A DNA stretch of 64,000 bases from Cynocephalus volans. Taxonomy: Eukaryota; Chordata; Mammalia; Dermoptera; Cynocephalidae. The stretch spans positions 15,552,501 to 15,616,500 of the forward strand of contig NC_084467.1 in the NCBI RefSeq assembly GCF_027409185.1, in the 5' to 3' direction. Position numbers and translations under genes: made by a program. This document shows positions 32,514 to 45,000 of the stretch, piece by piece (position 1 is the stretch's first letter; each line of letters opens with the position of its first letter). The notes under the pieces were generated by a model. It worked only from the letters and a program-made list of their open reading frames with translations. It made no database searches and had not been told where the DNA came from.

Positions 32514-35500
32514 GTAGGTTGCTGCTGCCCTGGGACGGAGTCCTCCATGGAAAGGGGCAGGGAGGGGGCAGGGACTGGCTCCTAGAATCCATTTCCCCTG
32601 GGTCTCTGAGTGAGGGGCTGAGATGTGTCACCGCGTTTCAGCACTAGAAGGGCCAGGGAACACTTACAACCCTCATGGGGCTGAGGGATCTGTCCAAAGT
32701 CACTCAACATTTTGGAAGCAGAGCCAGAAGTAGAATCGAGGGACCCAGGTCTCTTGGCTCCCGGTTCAAGGCCCAGCCACAAGTTTGGGTCATGTGACTC
32801 CCTGTCCCAGGACTCCCTGGAGTGTGATGAGCGTGGGTTGGAGGCTGATGCATGGAGGGGATTCCTGCTCAGGGTGGGAAGGACAGAGTCTTCGGTGCCC
32901 CCCAGCCCTGCCATCCGGGGTGAGCTCCTCCAGGAGGAGCAGGGCAAGTGTGGAAGTGCTGGTTGCAGGGCCGGGGTGGCCACTGGGGCATCAGGGACAG
33001 CAGAGGTGGCACCCGTGATGAGGCCCTATGCTGCAGGAAGGTGGAGGGGCACACTCAGGCTTTGGGGTTCTTCCTCTCTCAGGTGCAGCCTGTGTCTGAA
33101 GAAACTCCTCGCCATGGCCATCCTGGCCGGCAGCGGTGAGTAAAGGTTCTGGGGGAGACTCTTCCCCCTCTTCCCCTCCCAGTCTTCCTCCTGTGACATT
33201 GGGCGCCTCGGTTACTGTTCCACTGACCGGCCTGGAGACCTTAGGCCAGTCCCTTCCTCTCTCTGGGCCTCCACTTACTGATTCATCCCCTCTGCTGGGC
33301 TGTTTACTCCTCCAGCCAGCTGTAAACATGCCAGGGGCCAGTTGGCATTTACGAGGCTCAAGGGGCAGGGCGCAGAGCTGAGCAAGCATCGTAAAATAGT
33401 GGTGTTTGCTGGGCGTTTGTGTACATAAGAGTGTGTATGAGTGCGTGTGTACGTGTGGGCAGGAGTTAATGAGTGTGTGTGCAGATTGACACATGTATCT
33501 GTGTGTAGGTTCATCTGAGCATATGCTGGTGGGTACGTGTGCAACACACATCAATGAATGTCAGTGTCGGCACCTGAGTGTGTGAGCCTATTAGTGCCTC
33601 TTCCTGTGCATGTGTGTTCTTTGTGGTGTGTGTCTCCAGCATGTGCATATTGATGTAGGGCACACACCTGTGCACGTGGGTGTGTATAGGGTGGGGGTCT
33701 GCGTGAGTGTGCAAGGCAGTGGTGGGAAGGTCCCACACTTCTTTCCCAGGGCGGTGCTCTGGGCATCCTGGATCGGGGGCAGCTGCCCACAGGGTTGTTG
33801 AGGGAGGCTCCTGCCAGGTGCCTTTGTGCAGGTGCCTCAGGGACATCGAATGTTAAGTGACACCTCGCTGGCTTTTCATGCAGCCTGTTAAACACGGCCC
33901 GAACACAGCCTGGCTTGAGGGGAAAAAAGGAAATGCCAAAAACAAAAATAAGGTCTGGTGTGGCCAGATATGAGAAGGGGTTGACTGCACTCAGGCAAGG
34001 TGATCTGATATTTAGAAAACTACCGCCTGGGTTCAGCCCAAACCACTGGTTAGGAAGGCTGAACGCGGACTTTGTTTCTTGCGCTTGGAGTGTGAGTGCG
34101 GACATGGCCTCAGTCCAGCCACCGTCTTCCCCCGGGGGCCGTGTGCGTGTGTGTGAGTGCATCAGGCATGTGTGGGCGTGTGCGTGTGTGTGAGTGCATC
34201 AGGCACGTGTGGGCATGTCCGTGGGTGTGGGGTGTGCGTGAGTGTGAGACGTGTCAGCTGTGTGCGAGGTGTTTCTGGGTGAGTGTGTGCATGAGTACGT
34301 GGTGTGTAGAGGACAGTGTGAGGTGGGGAGTGTGAGTGTGTGTCTGTGTGTGCGGCCACCTCGCATGGCCAGGTAAGTTTCACTCTTCTCTTGCCACCTG
34401 GGAGTTGATGGTTGGGGGTCCCCTTCCCACAGGGTAACATCTACATTGCTAGTGGGGGGGGGCCTTGGGGGCTGGGGGAGGAGGCGGCCAGGGTCAGACT
34501 GCTGCCAGGGCCAGGTGCTCCACACACATTCATGATGACACTTAAACCTCCGAGGTGCCCTGCAAGGTGCGGGGGCGGGGGGGGGGTTATTATCCCCAGT
34601 CCTCAGATTTGGGAATCGAGGTCAAAGAGGTTACTGGTGTGCCAGGCCCCGAGCTGGGCACTGGCCCGCCTGATCTCTCATGGTGGAGCTTGTTATTCCC
34701 ATTTACAGATGAGAAAACAGAGCCCCAGAGGGCTTTAGTTATGGGCCCAGGTGTGTCTGACTCCAAAGTCCATGCTCTTCCCACTAAGGCACGTTGAAGT
34801 GATGAGTTCCCCATCACTGGAGATGTTGGGCAGCCACGTCTAAAGAAGCAAGCCAGAGTGGACTTTGGGTTTTCATGCAGCCTCCAGTTTCTGAAACCCT
34901 TGGCTTTGTCCCTCTCCTGGTACATTTTGTCCTTCGGGCTGTGAGGCGGGGTGGGGGATGTGGAGAGAGTGGGGACAGGGCACTGAACTGGGCACCTAAC
35001 CCTGGCGCAGCTGGAGGTGCCCAGGGGTGGAGGTCACAGGCAGGTGTCTGGGCTCTGCCACTTCCAGCCTATACGACCTGGGCAAGGCTTCACCTTTCTG
35101 AACCTTAGTTTTCTCATCCATAAAATGGGGATAGAGAGGTTCTCCTGCTATGGGTGGGGTGGCTTCACCCATGTAAGGACCATAGCACCAGGCTGGGTGT
35201 GTTGATTCAGCACCAAGCCAATAAGACATGCGGAGTCAGCACGGGCTGCTCGGAGAACCCAGCACAGCAGGGACTACAAGAGAGAGGGAAGGAGCGGAGA
35301 GGGGAGATGTCCCTGGGTGGGTGGGCCTGGCAGGTTCCATGAAGCTGATTTCACTGGTACAGGAAGTGTCCTTGCACTATTGCTTCCTGTGTGTGTGTAT
35401 GTGCGTGCATGCACGTGCGTGTGTCCTTCCTCCAGCACCAGCCAGTATCAGCCTATAATGTGAAGCCTTTTCTGTGTCTTCATTAAATGACCAGAGCACT

Positions 35501-38500
35501 GAATTCGTCTCTGGATTAATCCTGAGATACACCAGCCCCAGGACGTTGGTGCTGACAGCGACTCCCCGCAGGAGGCAGAGGTGCCAGACAGAGGCCAGGA
35601 GGGCAGAAGAGGACCCAGGATCAAAGCCCTGTAGTTCATAGCAGCGTGAGGCCTTTGCAAAGCCCCTTCCAGTGTATGGAGCCCTTGGGCAGCCCCTCTG
35701 AGAAGAGTGTACAGCCAAGCGGCAGAGGGTGTGGATGCGGGACCCTTGCTTCCGTCTCCCTCACTTTCTGAAGACATGACCTTGGGCAAGTTACTGAGAG
35801 CTCCAGGCCTTAGTCTCCTCACCTGTAAAATGGGACAACAATGGGCCTCGTAGAGTTGCAGTGAGCCCTCGGTGAGGTGATGCCTGGAAGAGGCTTAGGA
35901 CAGTGCCTGGCCTGGAGCGAGCCCTCAGCAACATTAGCCGCATTAGTTTCTCAAGGCTGTAGGGTTTGCTGTGGAATGTGGGCACTCAGCATGCTTGGGA
36001 CCCTCTAGATTTCTTCTCTCTTGCTGCTCTACAGTCCTCCCTCCCTCCCCCTTTCCCTGGCCCTGGGGTATTGGGAAGACTGTCAGTCCTGACTCAGGCC
36101 TGGACAGGAGCAGCCATTAATGGGGCAGGGGCTCACAGCGTCCCTTTGGTCATCTTGCAGTTCTGTCCGCAGCCCACAGCAGTCTGCTCAACCTGAGGTC
36201 CATGGTGGAAGCCATCACAGGGAGAAACGCCATCCTGTCCTTCGTGGGCTACGGCTGCTACTGCGGGCTGGGGGGGTGCGGCCACCCCAAGGATGAGGTG
36301 GACTGGTAGGTGCCAGAGGCCTGGGCTCCTGTTGAGGACAAGGTGGGGTGGCTGAAGGTCAGACTGACTTCTGTCGCCGAGAGGTGGGATCCTTTCCCCA
36401 AAGGATCAGGCTTGTTGGCTGGGTTAGTGACCAGGAGCCTGATCTCCCATGTCCTTTCCAGCTGTCTTGGATGCTTTCTATTGTCCTTCTCCAGGGTCTC
36501 AGGCTTGGAAATATTTCAACCCCTCCCCTTTCCAGGAAGGTACCTTTGACCTGCCCCCAAACACACATGGGAGCAACAGTCACAGAGCTGATGCTCTGCA
36601 AAGGCGAGGGCTGTGACCCCAACCCCCATCAGAGTGGAGGCTCTGGAGGACAGGACTGTCTTCCTCCATCAGACTGGCTGCCTTCTGCTCTTATCTCCTC
36701 AACAGCAGCCAGCACCAAGTCTGGTATCACTGGGAGCTTAATAAATGCATGTTAACTAACTGGCTTCACTCCCCCAGAGGTGATGGGGACAGCCACACTG
36801 CATTTGCTTCCTGTACCCCCCATTGACCCTCCAGACCTTTGCTCCTTCCTGGCCATCAGGCCCAGCTAAGCATAGCTTCTGCATACAGTTGGTGCTCTTC
36901 TGGCATTGATGTAAACCTAAGCCCTTCCATCCCACTCTGACCCCATTGCTGGACTGCCCCACCCCTCCTGCAGTTGCACCCAGGGCTCCAAGGGGGAAAG
37001 CTGGGAACCCTGGGGATAGGACAAGGAGGCAGGATCATGGACAAGAACCTGGGACCCGGACTCCAGTTCTGCCCGGCTGTGTGACCTCAGGAAAGTAACT
37101 GCCCCTTTCTGGGTCTCAGTCTGAAGGTCTGACCCGTGAAGGACTGAAACAGATGATCAGAGGTCTCTGCTGGTGAGAGATGGGCCAGCTGGCCGCACCT
37201 GCCTGTTCACCTCTGCCCACCCCTAGGTGCTGCCATGAACATGACTGCTGCTACCAGAAGCTCTTTGACCAGGGCTGCCACCCCTACATGGACCGCTACG
37301 ACTACACCATTGAGAATGGCACTATGATAATCTGCAGTGAGTCCCTCCTCCACCGTCTGGGCCAGGACAGGGGCAGGGACTGCCAGCCCCACCAGCTTGT
37401 GCCAGGGTCAGGGGCAGGCTTGCCAGATAGAATACTGGATGCCCAGTTAAGTTCAAATTTCAGATAAACAATAAAAAATGTTTTAGTATCAGTATGTCCC
37501 AAATACTACATGGGATATTCTGACACTAAAAATTAAATGTTGATATGAAATTAATTAATAATTGATAATTAACTAATATTCATAAGAAATGAAGAATTAG
37601 GATAAGTATATCCCATGCAGTATTTGAACATACTTATACTAAAACATTTCTTGCTTATCTGGAATTCAAATCTCATCAGGCATCCTGTCTTGTTTTGTTG
37701 TTGATGTTTTGCTAAATCTAAATCTGACAAGCCCAGCCGTGGCTCTTGCACATCTCCCTGATGTGCTCTGATCCCCCAGCCTGGAATTGGCACCCTGGTT
37801 CTCCAGTTCCAGTGATTCTCAGGCTTTGGAGAGCATAGGAAGTGATTCTGATTCAGTGGGTCTGGGTGAGACCCAGGAATCTGGTTTTTAGCCAGATCCC
37901 TAGATGATTCTGAGACTGTTGTTTTGCAAGGGGCCCTTTGAGATGTGCTGGCCTGAGAGTCAGGAGACCTGGTATATATATATATATCAGTCCGTTTCTG
38001 TTGCTTATAACACAATACTTGGAACGGAGTGATTTTTAAGAAAACAAAATGTATTGCTTACAGTTTCTGAGGCTGGGAAGTCCAAGGTCCAGGGAATACA
38101 TCTAGGGGGAAGGCCTTCCTTGGTGGTGGCTTCAGTGACACAGGACATCTCACTGTGAGATGGCAGAAGAAGAGAGAGAGAGCTCCTCATGTGCTCTCCT
38201 GTTAAAGCCCTCAGAACCACGCTCGTTATTCCAAGAATGGAGCAATCCATTCATGAGGCTACAGTCCTCACAATCCAATTACCTCTTTGAGCCCCCACCT
38301 TTCAACTACCATGGTAGTATTTCCCATCCTCTTAACACTGTCACAGTGGGGGCCAAGTTTGGAGGGGGACATTCAGTGCAAGGCACCTGGGATTGAACAC
38401 AGGTCCTGCCACTGGCTCCTCACTGGATAGCCCCAGCAGCATCCTTCTCCACCTAACCTCAGTCCCTCACACTTGGGTACATGGAGGGGTTTGGATCAGA

Positions 38501-40145
38501 GCAGACCCTTTCCCTTCCAGTTCCATCACTGGGTGCCCACCAGAAGAGGTGGCCCATCCTGGGACTCCCAGCATTTCCAGGGATCCAATGTGTTGGAGCC
38601 AGGCCTGGTGGGGTCCATCATTTACCGCGAACTCCCAATGGCCATTCCCCAACTAAGGGGTATAGGCAAGTGGCATTCAAGATAATAGGGCCCAGGTGTC
38701 CCTGCCCTGCCTCCCTCTGTTCCCCTCTCTAGGGCGGGGTGGGACTGCCATGGCCTAGCCCATGGGCAGCCTCTGGGCTCTCTCTGCCTTCATGTCTTAT
38801 CCAGGCTCTGCACGTTGTTTCTCTCAATAGCTCACAAGCAGTGCCAGCTTTGCAAAGAAACCTGAGTCTCCTGTTAGCTGGGAAAGAGTCTGGTGGAAAA
38901 CTGTCCACATTTGGGGCCCCCAGGGAGCCCATAGCTCTGCGTAGTCTGCTGTTCAAACATGGGGTAAAGGGACTGGCTTGCAAGAGGGTATCTCCCCATT
39001 AAAACAGTTCAAGGAGAGAAAGCCTCTCCCTATCCAAACAATGAACTAACCTAAAGCAGAGGAGTGGTTTTCAGGCTGGGTTCTAAGGCTTCCCAGGGGC
39101 AGGGGACAGCGGCCTTGAGAGATGATGGGTTGGGGGGAGGGGGGTCCCTGAGTGGTCTGGCTGGCTCTTGAGTGTATTTTGTAATTAAGCAGCTTCTCTT
39201 TCAGCTATTTGACATATCAGCCTTCTGCAAAGAGTTTCATTAAGAGAAAGGATTCTGCTGATGGAAAGTTTGAAAAGTTTGCAAATCAACGGGGCTAGTC
39301 AGAGGTTCTCAAAGGATGTTCCCCGAACCAGCAGCAGCAGCAGCAGCTCCTAGGAACTTTTAGAAATGCAAATTACAGGCCCCACCCAGACCCACTGGAT
39401 CTGGAGCTTAGGGGTGAGGTCCAGCAGCCTGTTTCAACAAGCCCCCAGCTGGTTCGAATGCACAGCGAAGGATGGTTTCTGCAGGCTGATAGCAGCGGCA
39501 GCAGTTGCCCTGTGTTAAGCATTTGCTAGACATTGAGTGGTTTTCTCTCTCAGTCCTTACCAAAACTCCCTCCAGGGTGAGTGCTCTTTGATTCTGTGAC
39601 TGAAGGGAGGAGGTCTGAAATAATAGAAAGTAACTGGCCTGGGGGTGGGCCTTTATTTAGTTCTCTGGTGACTTAGGTAAACCCACCCCCCTTTCTGGGC
39701 CTCAGTTTCCCCAACTATACAACTGGATTTAGTGGTTCCCCAACTTCAGCAAGCCCCAAAGTCACCCAGAGGGCTTGTTACAACACAGATTGCTGGGCCC
39801 AGCCCAGAGATGCCAACCCCCAGGCCCAGGTGGGGACCACATTCTGAGGACCACTGGGCTCTCAGAGTCTGTGTGCTCTCTCCCCCAATGTCCTGGTGGG
39901 CCCACTGCCCCTTTCTCTTACAGCCTTTGCTGCTCCTGCTGTTCACAGGTGAGCTCAACAATACAGAGTGTGGCAAGCAGACATGCAAGTGTGACAAGAG
40001 CTTAGTTCTGTGCCTCAAGAAACAGACATACCGGGAGGAGTACCGCGGCTACCTCAACATCTACTGCCGGGGCCCCACGCCCAGCTGCAGCATCTACCAG
40101 CCGCCCCCCGAGGAGGCTGCCTGCAGACAGGGCGCCCCTCCCTAG
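32398..40145 (+). CDS. PLA2G2F: PLA2G2F, group IIF secreted phospholipase A2 (5 coding exons, long form)
   Basis: Exons 32398-32513, 33083-33135, 36161-36305, 37227-37336 and 39949-40145 join to 621 bases and 206 residues, close to the human long isoform. All introns are GT-AG. Residues 1-39 are a basic leader. The hydrophobic signal segment is about 42-63, the calcium loop YGCYCGLGG is at 87-95, and the active site CCHEHDCC is at 106-113 (His110, Asp111), with Asp157 in CKCDKS. A proline-rich C-terminal extension (residues 189-206) with Cys200 is diagnostic of IIF. Sequons are NGT (135) and NNT (145). Two oddities stand out: the Met that opens the human short form is Leu44 (CTG), and the residue after GLGG is Cys96, where human has Arg. 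The exon-1 ATG has a strong context (A at -3, G at +4). The enzyme is a calcium-dependent sn-2 phospholipase; in mouse it acts in epidermis (literature). It faces PLA2G2C convergently. Confidence 0.95.
33083..33135 (+). CDS. PLA2G2F: PLA2G2F coding exon 2 (signal segment)
   Basis: The 53-bp exon sits between acceptor CAG (33080-33082) and donor GTGAGT (33136). It encodes [17 protein letters not shown] after the split Arg. The human equivalent starts its short form with MKKFF; here that codon is CTG. An in-frame ATG six codons later sits in a near-perfect context (GCCATGG). Confidence 0.9.
33408..34365 (+). repeat. GT-rich low-complexity region in PLA2G2F intron 2
   Basis: Degenerate TG-rich sequence (TGTGTG with CG, CA and TA steps) covers 33408-33700 and 34140-34365. 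Within it a block containing 'gtgagtgcatcaggca' is duplicated head to tail (near 34155 and 34192). Alternating purine-pyrimidine tracts of this type can adopt Z-DNA. The 33700-34140 stretch between them is unassigned. Confidence 0.6.
34370..36160. other. Rest of PLA2G2F intron 2
   Basis: Runs of ten and ten-plus G lie near 34453 and 34573. MIR-like pieces occur at 34525-34800 ('cccatttacagatgagaaaa'), 35040-35150 and 35740-35930. A short GT run lies near 35388. No alternative exon was supported. Confidence 0.45.
36161..36305 (+). CDS. PLA2G2F: PLA2G2F coding exon 3 (calcium-loop exon)
   Basis: A 145-bp exon, the family-standard length. It encodes the end of the signal peptide, the helix [15 protein letters not shown] and the loop [18 protein letters not shown], ending in the split Trp codon before donor GTAGGT. 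The TGC codon for Cys96 is one C-to-T step from the CGC arginine codon. Confidence 0.95.
37227..37336 (+). CDS. PLA2G2F: PLA2G2F coding exon 4 (active-site exon)
   Basis: A 110-bp exon with acceptor CTAG and donor GTGAGT. It encodes [17 protein letters not shown] with the catalytic His-Asp pair, then the YDYTIENGT stretch with one glycosylation sequon. Confidence 0.95.
37340..39945. other. PLA2G2F intron 4 content
   Basis: It holds AT-rich DNA at 37440-37700 and a MER5A-like hAT relic at 37790-37950. A (TA)n run at 37972-37988 is followed by an interspersed repeat at 37990-38390 ('gtttctgttgcttataacac'; family not assigned). Two further MER5A-like relics lie at 39300-39480 (with a short CAG run) and 39730-39870. 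No extra exon was seen. Confidence 0.45.
39949..40145 (+). CDS. PLA2G2F: PLA2G2F coding exon 5
   Basis: It starts after acceptor CACAG at 39944-39948 and ends at TAG 40143-40145. It encodes [17 protein letters not shown] with the second catalytic Asp, then the IIF-specific tail [15 protein letters not shown] and a final Cys-containing proline-rich end. An upstream CAG 28 bases earlier would shift the frame and is not favoured. Confidence 0.95.
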
Positions 40146-42030
40146 CACCTCTGAGGTCTGATGGAGAAGAGGGTCTGGGGGACCAGACAGGTGGAGCAGA
40201 GGGTGGGGGCTATAGAGGGAGTCCGGGGGCTGGCCTGCTGCCTCCTCCTGGGGCACCCAGAGGACTCAGGAAGGCCTGGGCCCTGGCTGTGATCGCCGGG
40301 CTCTTCCAGCCCAGCACTGGGGTGGCTGTGTCCTGCCACTGGTTCTGGACTCAGGAGGAAGCTGTGGCTTGTAGAGGTCTCCCCTGAGCGTGGGCGTCAA
40401 GACCTGGGAGAGAGGAGGTGGGGCCTCTGAGCGGGACCTCTGTCCCTGGCCCCGTCTTGCCTCCCTGGAGCCTGAGAGACCAAACCTTGAGCCAGCACAG
40501 GACCAAAGCTTGGGTGTGTCCTAGTGCCAAGACCCCAGGCAGGTAGAGTGCTGGTCACCAGGCCTAGGTTCTGGGGCCCCTTGGCCAACCCCACAGGCTG
40601 GCTCAGGGTGACCTCGCTTTGCAGCTTGTGGCCCTCTAGAGCCCCATTAACAGAGCAGGTAGCCCCACCCCGTCCTTCATCAAGGGGGCACCTGAATCCA
40701 GGCCCAGTCCTGGCCACAGTGCTGAGTGTCCCAGTCCCTAAGCTCGGCCACCATTGCCCAAAGTGCCTCAAAGTGGCTCTGGGGCTCTGATAGAGCCCAC
40801 CTGCCCCTGCCCGGGGACACTCCTCTGGGTGCGTGGGGGACAAAGGTGGGGCACAGGGACTAAGGTGGGGCACACTTGAATATGCCCCCAACACTCACAG
40901 GTCTTCTTCTTGCCCCCCTCCGGCCCAGCCCTGCCCTCAATACCACACTGCTCTGAGGAGCACCCAGCTGGGGTGGGGGGCAGGACACAAACCCCTCTCT
41001 CCCTTTGCAGGGGGAGGCAGGGCTGTTTCCAGGCGCCGGAAGTCCTGTCCATGGGGAAGAGGCTGAGGGCTGGGACCCACCGCAGTGGAGAGGGAAACAA
41101 GGGCAGGAGGGAAAGGGTCGAGGCAAGCGGCTGTAGGGAAGATTCTAGAAGGCAGGAGGGAGGGAGCAGGGTGGCGAAGAGGGAAGGAGGAAAGGATGGA
41201 GCGAGGTGAGACAGGCGAGGGTCAGCCATCCAGAGGCAGCGGCAGGACGGAGGAGCTCGGGGTGCAGGGGCCTGGGCGGGATGGTGGCTCCTGGGCCTGC
41301 CCAGAGGGCTGTTTCCCCAGGGCACCTCCCCCTGCTCCTCAGCCTCCACCTGGCCAGCCCTGCCTCATGCCCGGCTTCTGCCTCTGTCCCATGTCAACTC
41401 AAGGACCCTCTGATAATGTTCCTCCTGCCTAGACCCCGTGAGCAGCCATCAGGACACTGGCCTGCCCTGGCAGTGTCCCCGTGAATCACGGTCACTGGGA
41501 GGGAGCTCCAAAGGGGTGGAGGTGGATAGGGAGAGACGTCTGCAAAAAAGATGGCAGGAGGGGCAGAAGCCTCCAGAGCAGCAGCTTCTAGAACACCAGC
41601 CTTCAGGACTGAGGAGGAGGCCGTCCAGGGTCAGCCGTCATCGCTGTGTGTGGGAGGAGGCCCTTCCACTGCTTGCCTGCTGGCCACGGTGGCCACTGTC
41701 TGTCCAGTCACTGAGATCCTTGCCCCCTCAGCTGGCCTGAGTCTCTGAGACAAAGCCCCTACCCTGCCAGGGGTGGAGCTGGGATGGGGCCCCTGGGGGG
41801 TCCGGCAGGGGCCCTGTCCCCTTACCTGTGGGAGCCCAGGCTTCTGGCTGTGCACCCTCCATGGTGAACACACCCTCCCCTGCTGCAAGTCTGGGCCAGC
41901 ATGTGGGGATGAGATTCTGCTGCTAAGGGGTCCTGCCCCTCCCACAACTCTCCCAGATGCTGCAGCCCCAGAAGCATCTGCACAGGCCTCGGCATCCCCT
42001 TCTCTAATTAATAAAGTCCTCCTGCCTCAA
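40146..42030 (+). other. Probable PLA2G2F 3' untranslated region
   Basis: After the stop, GC-rich sequence without a recognised gene runs to the first good AATAAA (42010-42015). Long antisense open frames here (for example across 40768-41349) reflect high GC and few stops, not conserved domains. Whether the whole 1.87 kb is transcribed cannot be read from sequence alone. Confidence 0.4.
42010..42015 (+). terminator. Candidate poly(A) signal of PLA2G2F
   Basis: AATAAA on the plus strand followed by a T/G- and C-rich stretch ('gtcctcctgcctcaactccc'). It is the first canonical signal after the PLA2G2F stop codon. Confidence 0.45.
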
Positions 42031-45000
42031 CTCCCCACTGCTGGGTCCTCCTTGGCTGGGCATCGGGGGAGGGGAGGGCACAGTGCCTCACTCCTGGGAC
42101 TCCAGCTCCGGGAAGGCGGTGTCCTGACAGCCAGCAGCTGGCATGGCCCTTCCCCTTGCCGCCCCCTGGCCTGGGGGTGAAGAGGCCTTACTCCAGCAGA
42201 GAGGCAAAGGTTGGGAAGGTTGGAAAGCAGATTCTGTGGTCCAGCCATGGGACAGTGACAACAAAGACTGGGTTAAGTGCTTTCGGGCCTTCAATCTCCG
42301 CAACACTCTTCCCAAGGCCCAGAGAGGGAAAGCAACTTGCTCAAAGTCACACAGGTCATCAGTGATGGGGCTGGGCTCTGAGTCCTCAGTGTGTGACTTT
42401 TAACCACCCCTCCGCACACCTCCTTAATGATGATTAGGACAGCTGGGGCAGTGGGACAAGTGACCACGGTCCTGGATATCAGCAAACTCCAGTTCTCCTT
42501 CCAGCTCTGCTAATATAGATTGAGCCTCTGTTGTCCCATCTGTGACATGGGCCTGAAGGATCATAGGCTTACTGCAACAGTCACTGGGACAGGGGGCTGG
42601 CTGGAAAAGACGTTGCGAGCTGAATGGGGGGTGAGGGAGGGGTCAGGGAGGGGGGGAAGATAATTATCCCCCCACCCCGTGATCATTAGTTCAGAGGCCA
42701 GATACTTCCTAACAATGAAAGTGGGTTGGTGACAGTGAGAATCTGGCAGAGCAGCAGCATCCCGGGTCCTGGTCTTGGCCCCTTCCCCAACTCCATTCCT
42801 TCCCATTATGGGCCTCAGTTTCCTTGTGTGTAGAGAGACCACAGTGGCTGCTTCTGCTGCTCCTCAAAGCCATGGGTTTTCCTGGGGACCTCTAGGGGTG
42901 ATCCCTGGGGAGGAGGAGACTGAGCAAATGGGCTCTGCCCCCCCACCCCCATCTTCAGTCGAGCAGCCCTGCTTTTCTGTATTATATTCCAGGCTTTCGC
43001 ACAAGATACTGTGAGAAGAAAAGAGATTCCTCAACTCCATCTCTTAAAAGTTGGAAAACCCTCTGACACGATCATGCGTTGATTCATTCATTCAATGCAC
43101 CTGGACCGACGGTCTCCCCTGTACCAGGTGTGACGCTGCGCTTCCAGCCTCCGTCCCAGCGGGCCGCTGCCTAGAACGGGGAGGCGGACATGGGAACTAA
43201 TGGCCTTGACACGTGCCGCCAGGTGGTGTCGCTGGGAGCACAGAGGATGATGCCCCAGGTCCCTCCCTGAAGGTGCCCCAAAGGGGACCAGGAGTGGAGC
43301 TGGGATGCTGTATCTGTGGTTTCCCTGGGGTTGGAGAAAAGGAGCAGGGGGTCACATTTTTTGAGGAGGGGGCTCCTTGCTTCTACACTCTGGGGGTCTC
43401 TCCTTCTCTTAAGACTCCTGATGACTCTTTCCAAGTTGATGAGGTCTTTTACACTAAGGCCTGAGGAGGGGCTGTCCTTGCTCCTCACTGGCCTGGAGGC
43501 TGCCATCTCTGCCCAGACCTTGGTCATTCTTCTGCGTGTTCTGGACACTCATGGCTCCTCTCCCTGCCCCCGTTCCCTAGTCTCCAGGACCCCCCGGGGA
43601 GCGGCTAACTCTCCTCTAGAACTTGGGCGACACCTAGTGGACATTATGGGACACCACCGGTGCTTTGCTCTGCACCTCCTGCCCCTCTCTCCTTCTGGAA
43701 CCCAGGCTGGCAATGCCCAGGACAGCATCACCTCCACCATCTCACTGCTGTCAACGCCGCCTCTCACTAAGAGCAGCCCTTAAAGCAAAGGACACAGACT
43801 GGGTGGCACCCTGGCTCTGACACTCACGGACTGCATGGCCTTGGGCAAGTCACTTTGCCTGTTGGAGTCTTGATTTTTCCCCTTCCATAAAATGTGGTTA
43901 GTGATGATGCAACATCACAGGGCCTGAGGATTAAATGAGGTCAGGGATGGGAACGCCCCAAGCACAGGGTCTGGTGTAGAGAACAGACCTGTCAGAGCTG
44001 GTGGCAGGTGCCCTTGGCTCCTGTGTTGGGCGAAAGGTCCTTGGGGTCAGGCTGGCACACAGCAGCAGGTAGAAGGAGTTGCTGATGGAAGTGGATTGCC
44101 TGTGACATTCTCCCCTGAACAGAAGCCTGGCAGAATCAAGGCTGTGGTTTAGCAAGAAAATCTGGTTCCCTGCGTGTGGGCGTGAGGGGGAGAGCAGAGA
44201 GCGAAAGAAGGAGGAGGATGGGAAGGGGGCAGACAGGAAGGTTTTGTGGGTACTTATTGCCCAGAACCACAGCCAGGCACCTTACACCCTGCCCGACCCT
44301 GGTCTCAGCTGCCACTTCTCCGCCATGTCTATGAATGCAGAGAGGCGACACTTTCTTCCTCAGAGGTCGGCTCAGCAACACCGGCTGTCAGCCTCCCCAG
44401 TTGTGGCTTTCTAACAACCAGCTGATGCCACCAACTGTGACGAGAAACAGAGTTCTGAATAGATATACAAAGGCCCCCAGCATTGGCACAGGGTACAGTA
44501 AAAAAGGACATATTGTCCTGCCAATGGCCACCCCGCTGGAACTCCCATGCTCCACCTGGGCAGGGGGTCCGGGATCTCAGGATGTCAGGGCCCCAGTGGG
44601 GAGAGCAGGATTTATTGAGCACTTACTGTATGCCGAGCACTGTGCTGACAGCTTCATGTGTCATCTCACTGAACCCTCCTATCAACCCTGTGAGGTTTGG
44701 ACTATTCGTAGCTCTGTTTATAAGTGAGGAAACTGAGGCCCAGAGAAGCCAAAATTACTCAAAGTCGTGCAACAGAAGCAGGATTTGAACTCTGATCCCA
44801 GAGCCTTAACCTCAGGGAGCACCTGGTCCAACCCCCTTTTGAGGAAGGGGACGGGAAGCACGAGATTCTGAATTGGAAGACGCGGGTCCGTGCCCAGCCC
44901 TGCTGCGTGCCAGGGGCCACCTGCAGCCAGTCCCCAGTCCTCTCTGGCCCTCTGTTTCCATACACAACATGGGAATGAATAATTCTGGGGCTCCCTCTGA

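Noticed and set aside
33551-34162. 203-residue minus-strand frame in PLA2G2F intron 2
   Set aside because: Overlaps GT-rich low-complexity DNA and shows no recognisable domain.
40768-41349. 193-residue antisense frame downstream of PLA2G2F
   Set aside because: GC-rich, proline-rich, no domain, no splice or start evidence; likely a shadow frame in the 3' UTR.
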